Assembly: GCA_026398575.1 (NCBI GenBank)
Contig: JAPLSP010000305.1
Location: 1 to 13,241 of the forward strand
DNA: 13,241 nt
Reading direction: 5' to 3'
DNA from: Candidatus Sumerlaeota bacterium
GTDB lineage: Bacteria > Sumerlaeota > Sumerlaeia > JADFCT01
This document shows positions 7,132 through 13,241 of the stretch, piece by piece. Under the pieces are notes generated by a model, which saw nothing but the letters and a program-made list of their open reading frames with translations, made no database searches and was not told the origin of the DNA. Within the stretch, counting starts at the first letter, position 1. Each line of letters opens with the position of its first letter. Made by a program: the position numbers and the translations under genes.

Positions 7132-8907
7132 ATGACGAGCATCTCTAAGATCCGTATCACTGTCCCGGGAGGAACCGTGGCCTTATTTCTCATTCGATTT
7201 GCGGCTGTTTTGCAGGCGGCGTTGGTTGGATTGGCGACCGAAAACAGCCAAGCCCAGTTACAGACACTAGAACAGGTCTCGTCGTTGCCTTACTGTGTGG
7301 TTGATACCGGCCAGACCAAGTGCTACGATGACAAAGGCGAAATTACGACGCCGTCATCGGGGCAAGCATTCTATGGCCAGGATGCGCAGTTCAACGGGAA
7401 CCAGCCCAACTACACCTTGAGTAGCGACGGCAAGACCGTCCTCGACAACGTCACGAACCTGACCTGGATGCGCGGCCCCAACACCACGCTTGCCAGTCCA
7501 ACCAAATCCGACAAGAAAACCTTGAGCGAGGCACAGGCCTGGGTCACCACGGTCAATGGCATGGCCTACGGCGGATTCAGCGACTGGCGGCTTCCGAGCA
7601 TGAAGGAACTCTACTCCCTGATGAACTTCAATGGCACGGATCCCGGCGGTGTTTCCAGCATGGACACGTCGCTCCTCACGCCCTTCATAGACCCGGCGTA
7701 TTTCAATTTCGCCTATGGGAATACGACCATCGGGGAGCGCATCATCGACTCCCAATACATCTCCACCAATATCTTTGTTTTGAACCCCGCTGAGAGTGGT
7801 TCCACGAAGATTTTCGGACTGAACCTGGCCGATGGTCGTATCAAGGGTTACGACCAGTGGATGGACATCAGCCACAGAGCTGAGAAGGCCTTCTTCGTGC
7901 AACTGGTGCGTGGGCGCACCGATTACGCAACCAACAGCTTCGCCGACAATGGCGACGGCGCCGTCACGGATGCCTCCACCGGCCTGATGTGGTCCAAGAC
8001 GGACAGCGGCGTCGGCATGATCTGGCAGGATGCGCTGGCCTGGGTGACGGCCAGGAACGCCGCCAACTACCTGAACCACAACGACTGGCGGTTGCCCAAC
8101 GCCAAGGACCTGCACAGCCTGGTCAACTACGCGAATGCCCTCGACTACAATGGCATGCCCGCTATAGACACGGCGCATTTCACCTGCACCGGCATCACCA
8201 ACGAGAACGGAGGCGCCGACTATCCCTATTACTGGACCTCGACTACCCATGCCGGATATTCCACTACCGGGTCCACGTCGGGCAAGGAGGCCAATTATAT
8301 CCCCTTCGGCAGAGCCTTGGGCTGGCCGAGCAGCATCGGGAGGTGGGTGGATGTCCACGGCGCCGGTTGCCAGCGCAGCGATCCCAAGACAGGCCCCCCA
8401 TACGGATACGCCACAGTCCATACGGTCACCACGAACGGGGTGACCTACACAGGGTACTCATTCGGTCCTCAAGGCGATGCGATTCGCGGTTTCAACTACG
8501 TCCGTCTGGTGCGCGATGCGCCTCAAAGCACCGCTCAATTCATGTTGACAGTGACTATGGATGGGATAGGCTCGGGAACGGTGACGCGCCAGCCTCTTCT
8601 GCCGCTTTATCCGCAGGGGACCACAGTGACGCTTGCGGCTGAGCCGACGACCGCCGGAGTGTTCCCTTCCATCTTCACGCATTGGTCGGGCGATGTCATC
8701 TCAACATCTAATCCATTGGTCCTCACCATGGATCATGACACGACGGTGACCGCCCGGTTTGATCTTATGCCAACGATAACAGGTCTTGTCAACCATCTCA
8801 CCGGCGCCGCGCCGCTGACGGGCAATGATCTGAAAATCGCTGATGTCAACGGCGACGGCGCCATTGACGCCGGCGATGTTATTGCCATCATCCAGCGATT
8901 TAAATAA
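7132..8907 (+). CDS. Lcl/DUF1566 surface protein 1, with InlB-type repeat and dockerin-like end
   Basis: The protein has 591 residues. A signal peptide ends near the QAQ at 40-42. A header follows (DTGQTKCYD at 58-66, FYGQDAQ at 80-86), then two Lcl_C/DUF1566 domains (about 93-261 and 270-461) with their DWRLP motifs and calcium-loop-like DNGDG. Near the end of the second domain is VHGAGCQRSDPK. Residues about 470-544 look like a divergent InlB B-repeat (THWSGD ... TVTARF). The C-terminus has one EF-hand/dockerin-type loop, DVNGDGAIDAGD, with D571, N573, D575, D579 and D582. An exported, possibly glycan-binding role is inferred from the Legionella Lcl adhesin. The ATG at 7132 is preferred over 7099 because it aligns with the start of gene 2, has GAGAGG nearby, and the earlier ATG would sit at the predicted transcription start. 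Confidence 0.88.
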   Translation: MTSISKIRITVPGGTVALFLIRFAAVLQAALVGLATENSQAQLQTLEQVSSLPYCVVDTGQTKCYDDKGEITTPSSGQAFYGQDAQFNGNQPNYTLSSDGKTVLDNVTNLTWMRGPNTTLASPTKSDKKTLSEAQAWVTTVNGMAYGGFSDWRLPSMKELYSLMNFNGTDPGGVSSMDTSLLTPFIDPAYFNFAYGNTTIGERIIDSQYISTNIFVLNPAESGSTKIFGLNLADGRIKGYDQWMDISHRAEKAFFVQLVRGRTDYATNSFADNGDGAVTDASTGLMWSKTDSGVGMIWQDALAWVTARNAANYLNHNDWRLPNAKDLHSLVNYANALDYNGMPAIDTAHFTCTGITNENGGADYPYYWTSTTHAGYSTTGSTSGKEANYIPFGRALGWPSSIGRWVDVHGAGCQRSDPKTGPPYGYATVHTVTTNGVTYTGYSFGPQGDAIRGFNYVRLVRDAPQSTAQFMLTVTMDGIGSGTVTRQPLLPLYPQGTTVTLAAEPTTAGVFPSIFTHWSGDVISTSNPLVLTMDHDTTVTARFDLMPTITGLVNHLTGAAPLTGNDLKIADVNGDGAIDAGDVIAIIQRFK

Positions 8908-8941
8908 CCCTGAATACTTATCCATTAAAGGATGGCAGATC

Positions 8942-10438
8942 ATGGGCAAGCCTCCAATCAGCATCATCGCTCCATCAGCCTTCATGCGCTTATTTATCGT
9001 TCGATTGACAGCCGTTTTACTGGCATCTTCGGTTGGATGGACAGCTGGAAGCAGCCAGGCCCAAACTCCTTCCAAGGAAAAACGCCCGTCTTTGCCCTTC
9101 TGCATTGTTGATACCGGCCAGACGAAGTGCTACGACAATCAGAGCGAGATCGCTGCTCCGAAGCCGGGACAGACGTTCTACGGCCAGGATGCGCAGTTCT
9201 CCGGCACGCAGACCAGCTATACGCTGAGCGCGGACGAAAAGACTGTTCTGGATAACAACACCGGCATGACCTGGATGCGCAGTCCGAACCTCACCAACAC
9301 GCCGCCGGTCAGAGGTGACAAGATGACCTACCCCGCAGCCCAGGCATGGGTCGCGACTGTCAATGCCGCGCGCTATGGGGGCTACAGTGACTGGCGGCTG
9401 CCGACGATCAAGGAACTCTATTCGCTCTTCGACTGCCGCGGGACCGACCCCAGCAGCTTCAGAGGAACGGACACCTCTGTCCTAACCCCCTTCATTGATC
9501 CGAAATTCTTCAACTTCTCCTGGGGGAACACGAGCCTCGGCGAGCGCATCATTGACCAGCAGTATGCGTCGAACACCTCGTTTGTCCTCAATCCGAGCGG
9601 ATCCGGTTTCCAGAAGCTCTTCGGCGTCAACTTCGCCGATGGCCGCATCAAAGGCTATGACCTGAAAATGCCGGGCGGTTTTGCCGACAAGACGTTCCTG
9701 GTGCAGCTGGTGCGGGGCGGGACATCCTATGGCAAGAACGATTTCAAAGACAATGGGGATGGCGCCATCACCGACCGCGCTACGGGCCTAATATGGTCGA
9801 AGGAAGACAGCAAAAAGTCAATGAACTGGCAGGATGCGCTGGCGTGGGCGCAGAAGATGAACGCCGAGAAATATCTCGGCCATGACGATTGGAGGATGCC
9901 GAACGTCAAGGAGCTGCACAGCCTCGTCAATTACTCGAATTCACCCGACTACAACAACAAGCCCGCCATTGACACGAACTTCTTTATCTGCAGTTCGATC
10001 GTCAACGAGGCGGGTCAGGCTGATTTTCCCTACTACTGGACGGCGACGACCCATGGGGGATACAGCGGCGGCGGCGGCGGGCTTGGTGGACCAGGTGGAC
10101 AGGGTGGACCCGGTGGACCCGGCGGCAGGCCAGGCGGCGGCGGCGGACCCGGCGGCGGCAGCGGACAAGCCAACTACATCCCGTTTGGCCGGGGACTGGG
10201 CTGGCCGATGATGGTGGGCAGGTGGATTGACGTCCACGGCGCCGGATGTCAGCGCAGCGACCCCAAGATCGGCCCTCCCTTCGCTTTTGCCACAGTCCAT
10301 ACCGTCACCGCGAACGGCGTGACATACACAGGATATTCATTCGGTCCCCAGGGCGACGCGATTCGCGGCCTCAACTACGTCCGCCTTGTGCGCGGCAGCG
10401 AAGTGACAAAGCGCATCGAAACAACGCCTGCGCGTTAG
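8942..10438 (+). CDS. Lcl/DUF1566 surface protein 2, with Gly-Gly-X insertion
   Basis: This 498-residue paralogue of gene 1 starts 34 bases after it, so the two are very likely co-transcribed. A signal peptide ends near residue 41 (SSQAQ). The header DTGQTKCYD is at 57-65 and FYGQDAQ at 79-85. Two Lcl_C/DUF1566 domains follow at about 92-260 and 268-485, with DWRLP at 150-154 and DWRMP at 316-320. The second domain contains a Gly-rich insertion at 374-408 that includes six Gly-Gly-X triplets; gene 1 has a short Ser/Thr/Gly loop there. After it, the segment through VHGAGCQRSDPK to NYVRLVRG is almost identical to gene 1. There is no InlB repeat or dockerin loop, and the protein ends shortly after the second domain. 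AAGGA lies 9 bases before the chosen ATG. How it stays at the surface, if it does, is not visible. Confidence 0.88.
   Translation: MGKPPISIIAPSAFMRLFIVRLTAVLLASSVGWTAGSSQAQTPSKEKRPSLPFCIVDTGQTKCYDNQSEIAAPKPGQTFYGQDAQFSGTQTSYTLSADEKTVLDNNTGMTWMRSPNLTNTPPVRGDKMTYPAAQAWVATVNAARYGGYSDWRLPTIKELYSLFDCRGTDPSSFRGTDTSVLTPFIDPKFFNFSWGNTSLGERIIDQQYASNTSFVLNPSGSGFQKLFGVNFADGRIKGYDLKMPGGFADKTFLVQLVRGGTSYGKNDFKDNGDGAITDRATGLIWSKEDSKKSMNWQDALAWAQKMNAEKYLGHDDWRMPNVKELHSLVNYSNSPDYNNKPAIDTNFFICSSIVNEAGQADFPYYWTATTHGGYSGGGGGLGGPGGQGGPGGPGGRPGGGGGPGGGSGQANYIPFGRGLGWPMMVGRWIDVHGAGCQRSDPKIGPPFAFATVHTVTANGVTYTGYSFGPQGDAIRGLNYVRLVRGSEVTKRIETTPAR
10086..10121 (-). repeat. Four GTCCACNNN 9-bp repeats in Lcl gene 2, reverse orientation
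   Basis: GTGGAC recurs exactly every 9 bp at 10086, 10095, 10104 and 10113; read on the minus strand these are GTCCACNNN units. In the gene they encode GGPGGQGGPGGP using only the codon pair GGT-GGA, whereas neighbouring glycines mostly use GGC. This supports a DNA-level repeat rather than a merely Gly-rich peptide. Confidence 0.7.
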
Positions 10439-10529
10439 GCGGCTTGCGGCCCCGGCGGACTTGATTGCGCTCATTGCCGCAGGGCGCTGACCAGAGGTGC
10501 GAATTTGTTTGACGCAGGGACAGTCTCCG

Positions 10530-10570
10530 TGCGCAGAATTTGCGCAGCTCTCCAAGGCAATTTTTGCGCA
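10530..10570. promoter_or_regulatory. TGCGCA site cluster upstream of Lcl gene 3, probable enhancer
   Basis: TGCGCA occurs at 10530, 10541 and 10565 (spacings 11 and 24), with a degenerate AAGGCA at 10554. The pair TGCGCAGAATTTGCGCA (10530-10546) matches the site upstream of gene 1 at 15 of 17 positions. It lies 145 bp before the GG of the -24 element at 10675, against 144 bp for gene 1. Further CGCGCA or TGCGCA hexamers are at 10651, 10665 and 10704. Confidence 0.6.
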
Positions 10571-10672
10571 GGCGTATTCCCAATTGCGGAGGCGAAATCG
10601 GTTCCGGTCTTGTTTGCTCGTAATTTCATCGCAAATACAAAGCAGGATGCCGCGCAAAACAAATCGCGCAGC

Positions 10673-10689
10673 GTGGCATTGTTATTGCG
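10673..10689 (+). promoter_or_regulatory. Sigma-54-type -24/-12 promoter of Lcl gene 3
   Basis: GTGGCATTGTTATTGCG has TGGCA and TTGC with GG and GC exactly 10 bases apart, as in the sigma-54 consensus. It shares TGGCATT and ATTGC with the promoter of gene 1 in the same register. The predicted start is near 10700, giving a 70-base leader. It matches slightly less well than the gene 1 site, with G at the first and last positions. Confidence 0.6.
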
Positions 10690-10743
10690 ATGCAAATCAT
10701 CAATGCGCAAATGCGCTGTACCGTGATTTCACGAAGTATTCTT

Positions 10744-10756
10744 CCGGCTTTGCCGG
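10744..10756 (+). promoter_or_regulatory. Small hairpin just upstream of the gene 3 ribosome-binding site
   Basis: CCGGC, TTT, GCCGG form a perfect 5-bp stem in the leader. It ends three bases before the GAGGA Shine-Dalgarno at 10759-10763. It might affect translation start or RNA stability. It is short and has no U-tract, so it is a poor terminator. Confidence 0.3.
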
Positions 10757-10769
10757 CTGAGGATCCGTT

Positions 10770-13241
10770 ATGAGACTTTTTGCCCTCTCCCTCTTCATCC
10801 TGGCCTTGAGCGCGGGATGCGCGCAGACTGCAGCGGCGCCATCCAAGGTGTCCACTTCGTCCACTTCGTCCAGCCCCCTTCCCTATACTATCGTCGCCAC
10901 CGGCCAGAACAAGTGCTACGACAACCAGAGCGAGATCGCTTCGCCAAAGCCCGGACAACCGTTCTACGGTCAGGATGCTCAATACCGCGGCGCGCAGCCG
11001 AGCTACAAGGACAACGGCGATGGCACGGTGAGCGACCTTAACACGGGCCTGACTTGGGTGAAGGCGCGCGGCCAGAAGATGACCTGGGAAGACGCCATTG
11101 CAGGCGCGGCAGCTTGTCGCGTCGGCGGCCACAGCGACTGGCGAATGCCAACCATCAAGGAACTGTACTCCCTCATCAACTTCAACGGCGGCTGCGCCGG
11201 CACGGTGGCCAACTCCAGGCCATACCTTGACACCAAGTATTTCGACTTTGCCTACGGCGACGAATCCCAGGGTGTCCGCATCATTGACTGCCAGGACTGG
11301 TCCGCCACACAGTATATCGGCAAGACGATGAGCGGCAATCCCACCGTCTTTGGCGTCAACTTCGCTGATGGACGCATTAAGGGATACCCCAAGTCGTTTC
11401 CCAACGGACGGGTCGCACAGATGTACGCCCGCTATGTGCGCGGTAATCCGGCCTATGGCAAGAACGATTTCCAAGACAACGGCGACGGAACCATCACCGA
11501 CCGCGCCACTGGCCTGATGTGGCAAAAGGCCGACAGCGGCAAGGGTTTGAATTGGGAAGAGGCCCTCGCCTGCGCCGCCAATCTCAAACTTGCCGGCCAT
11601 TCCGACTGGCGCCTGCCCAACGCCAAGGAACTCCAGAGCATCGTGGACTATACCCGCGCGCCCTCCGTAACTCAGTCGGCCGCGATCTCGCCTCTCTTTC
11701 AAGTCACCAAACTCAGCGATGGCGACTATCCGTTCTTCTGGAGCAGCACGTCGCACCTCGACGGCCCCCCCGACCGGCAGGGCAGCGCCGCCATCTACGT
11801 CGCTTTCGGGTCTGCGACGGGCTGGATGCAAGGCCCACGACTCGGTGGAGCGGGACAAGGCCCTATGCCAGGTTTCGGTCAGCAACCATCCGGCGGCGCC
11901 GGCGGATACCAGTTGATGGATGTTCATGGCGCGGGCGCGCAACGCAGCGATCCGAAAAACGGCGACCCGCAGAATTTCCCGCATGGCCGCGGCCCCCAGG
12001 GTGATGTCATTCGAATCTACAACTATGTGCGTTGTTTGCGTGGCGGAGACGTGGCGCTGTCCACCCAAACAACGTCGGCGGCGCCTGCGGCGCCTGCGGC
12101 GACGGGGCGGGGTGGTTTGGGCGGTCCGGTTTTTGGGCCTGGTGGCGGCGGGCCTGGTGGACAGGGTGGACTTGGTGGACCTGGTGGACAAGGGATGCAG
12201 GGTGAGCGGCGGCGCGGTCCGGGCGTCGGTCCCAGTGGCGGTGGCCCTGGCGCCAATGCTCCTGGCGGCTTTGGCCCCGGCGGACAAGGCGGCCCGGGCG
12301 CCGGACGGCGCGGACCTGGTGGTGGCGGTCCGGGTTCCGGTCCTGGTGGTGGTGGCCCCGATGGCGCTGCTCCTGGCGGCTTCGGTCCCGGCGGCAATAA
12401 TCCGGGTGTGGCAGGGACGGGGAGCGGGCTGATCGCGCCAGCGGCGGTCGGAATCAGCCAGACCCAGACCAAGACGCAGTCTGAAACGCAGCGCCCATCT
12501 TTGCAGTATCGCATCGTCGGTACTGGTCTCACGAAGTGCTATGATAGCCGCAGCGAAATCACCTCACCAAAGCCCGGACAGCCTTTCTACGGCCAGGATG
12601 CGCAATATCAAAGTTTAAAACCAGCCTACAAAGATAATGGCGACGGCACAGTGAGCGACCTTAACACCGGATTGATGTGGATCAAAAAGCCGCCCGCTGA
12701 CAAGTGCTCGTGGACGGATGCTGCAAAAGTCGCGGCCTCTCTGAATGCGCAGAATTTTGCAGGGCACAACGATTGGCGGCTGCCAAACGCCAAAGAGCTT
12801 TATTCCATCATCAACCACGGTAAGGGCTGGCCATACATAGATACGAAATTCTTCATCTGCGAGATGGCGCCTCAAGTCGAGGATCAGGTGAAGAACACGC
12901 AATACTGGACGAGCGACAAGTCGGCGCCTGTGGGCGGCCGCGCGGAAGCGTTCGGAGTCAACTTCGCCACCGGCCACATCAAAGCCTATGCCAGCGGAAT
13001 GGGGAGCTATGTCCGTTGCGTGCGGGGCAATCCGGACTATGGCAGGAACGATTTCATTGACAACAAGGACAAGACCATCACCGATCGCGCCACGGGCCTG
13101 ATGTGGACGCAGCAGGACAGCGCGAAGGGGATGAACTGGGAGGAAGCGCTGGCGACCGTGCAGACGAAGAACAAGGAAAACTTTCTTGGTCACAATGACT
13201 GGCGGCTTCCGAACGTCAAGGAAATGCAAAGCATCCTTGAT
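10770..13241 (+). CDS. Lcl/DUF1566 lipoprotein 3, two-unit protein, 3' end beyond the window
   Basis: The frame is open from the ATG at 10770 to the window end: 824 residues and no stop, so the gene is partial. GAGGA lies 6 bases before the ATG. The lipobox LSAGC makes C17 the lipidated residue, followed by a Ser/Thr-rich tether, so the protein should be membrane-anchored. Unit 1 has header TGQNKCYD at 44-51, FYGQDAQ at 65-71, and Lcl_C domains at about 79-225 and 235-425. A Gly-rich linker spans about 447-554. Unit 2 has header TGLTKCYD at 585-592, an Lcl_C domain at about 620-754, and another from 764 that is cut by the window edge. DWR(M/L)P motifs begin at 123, 279, 668 and 810. The protein looks like a duplication of the whole header-plus-two-domain unit. 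Surface adhesion or glycan binding is inferred only from the Lcl family. Confidence 0.88.
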   Translation, partial: MRLFALSLFILALSAGCAQTAAAPSKVSTSSTSSSPLPYTIVATGQNKCYDNQSEIASPKPGQPFYGQDAQYRGAQPSYKDNGDGTVSDLNTGLTWVKARGQKMTWEDAIAGAAACRVGGHSDWRMPTIKELYSLINFNGGCAGTVANSRPYLDTKYFDFAYGDESQGVRIIDCQDWSATQYIGKTMSGNPTVFGVNFADGRIKGYPKSFPNGRVAQMYARYVRGNPAYGKNDFQDNGDGTITDRATGLMWQKADSGKGLNWEEALACAANLKLAGHSDWRLPNAKELQSIVDYTRAPSVTQSAAISPLFQVTKLSDGDYPFFWSSTSHLDGPPDRQGSAAIYVAFGSATGWMQGPRLGGAGQGPMPGFGQQPSGGAGGYQLMDVHGAGAQRSDPKNGDPQNFPHGRGPQGDVIRIYNYVRCLRGGDVALSTQTTSAAPAAPAATGRGGLGGPVFGPGGGGPGGQGGLGGPGGQGMQGERRRGPGVGPSGGGPGANAPGGFGPGGQGGPGAGRRGPGGGGPGSGPGGGGPDGAAPGGFGPGGNNPGVAGTGSGLIAPAAVGISQTQTKTQSETQRPSLQYRIVGTGLTKCYDSRSEITSPKPGQPFYGQDAQYQSLKPAYKDNGDGTVSDLNTGLMWIKKPPADKCSWTDAAKVAASLNAQNFAGHNDWRLPNAKELYSIINHGKGWPYIDTKFFICEMAPQVEDQVKNTQYWTSDKSAPVGGRAEAFGVNFATGHIKAYASGMGSYVRCVRGNPDYGRNDFIDNKDKTITDRATGLMWTQQDSAKGMNWEEALATVQTKNKENFLGHNDWRLPNVKEMQSILD
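10841..10873 (+). repeat. GTCCACNNN 9-bp repeats at the gene 3 lipoprotein tether, forward orientation
   Basis: Units start at 10850, 10859 and 10868 (the last GTCCAG), with a degenerate ATCCAAGGT at 10841, all in 9-bp register. They encode a Ser/Thr-rich stretch (SKVSTSSTSS) right after the lipobox. The same repeat on the opposite strand gives the Gly-Gly-X tracts of genes 2 and 3. Confidence 0.55.
12157..12192 (-). repeat. Four GTCCACNNN 9-bp repeats in the gene 3 linker, reverse orientation
   Basis: GTGGAC recurs at 12157, 12166, 12175 and 12184, exactly 9 bp apart, and encodes Gly-Gly-X triplets at the start of the Gly-rich linker. The 16-base string GGTGGACAGGGTGGAC is also present in gene 2. 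Confidence 0.7.

Noticed and set aside
10086..10121. CRISPR-like array
   Set aside because: The 9-bp period is far too short for repeats with spacers, and the tract is in-frame coding sequence.
10626..12287. Minus-strand open frame (553 codons) opposite gene 3
   Set aside because: The plus strand carries clear lipoprotein and Lcl_C features across it; the antisense peptide is Arg/Ala-rich with no motif.
12023..12532. Minus-strand Pro-rich open frame (169 codons)
   Set aside because: It is the complement of the Gly-rich linker of gene 3 (Gly codons read as Pro on the other strand).

Overview
The window looks like chromosome of a bacterium of the PVC superphylum (Verrucomicrobiota, Kiritimatiellota, Lentisphaerota or Planctomycetota). 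This is inferred from GC-rich sequence, a secreted carbohydrate-degrading cluster with GH95 and DUF5703 proteins, dockerin-like and Lcl/DUF1566 surface proteins, sigma-54-type promoters and many short repeats. No rRNA, tRNA, transposase or CRISPR array was seen.

Left part, minus strand (about 245-6799). Three genes for exported proteins are read leftward. The first is a 1068-residue fusion of a zinc-metallopeptidase-like domain to a GH95 alpha-L-fucosidase-type domain. After 17 bases comes a DUF5703 protein with a probable (alpha/alpha)6 glycosidase fold, and after 136 bases a PIG-L/LmbE-type zinc deacetylase. Together they look like a small glycan-processing operon: one or two glycosidases for fucosylated or otherwise decorated polysaccharide, and a deacetylase for N-acetylated sugars. 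The gap before the deacetylase keeps what looks like the start of a lost gene. The left 244 bases hold no convincing gene but contain a 34-bp-arm inverted repeat.

Right part, plus strand (7132 to the window end). Three consecutive genes encode exported proteins built from one repeated unit: a Cys-containing header (TGQxKCYD ... FYGQDAQ) followed by two Lcl_C/DUF1566 domains. Gene 1 adds a divergent InlB-type repeat and a dockerin-like calcium loop. Gene 2 has a Gly-Gly-X insertion in its second domain. Gene 3 is a lipoprotein with two complete units joined by a long Gly-rich linker; it has no stop codon and continues past the window. By analogy with the Legionella Lcl adhesin these are probably surface glycan-binding or adhesive proteins.

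Two signals stand out. (1) Both transcription units of the Lcl family carry a -24/-12 sigma-54-type promoter (7071-7087 and 10673-10689). About 145 bp upstream of each lies a matching TGCGCA-N5-TGCGCA site, laid out like an enhancer for an NtrC-type activator, so the three genes probably form one sigma-54 regulon. (2) Several unrelated short repeats sit in frame inside the coding regions, at points that look like protein loops. The GH95 gene has a perfect 60-bp palindrome, a 15-bp tandem repeat and a 7-bp AT-rich tandem repeat. The Lcl genes have a 9-bp GTCCACNNN repeat, used in both orientations.
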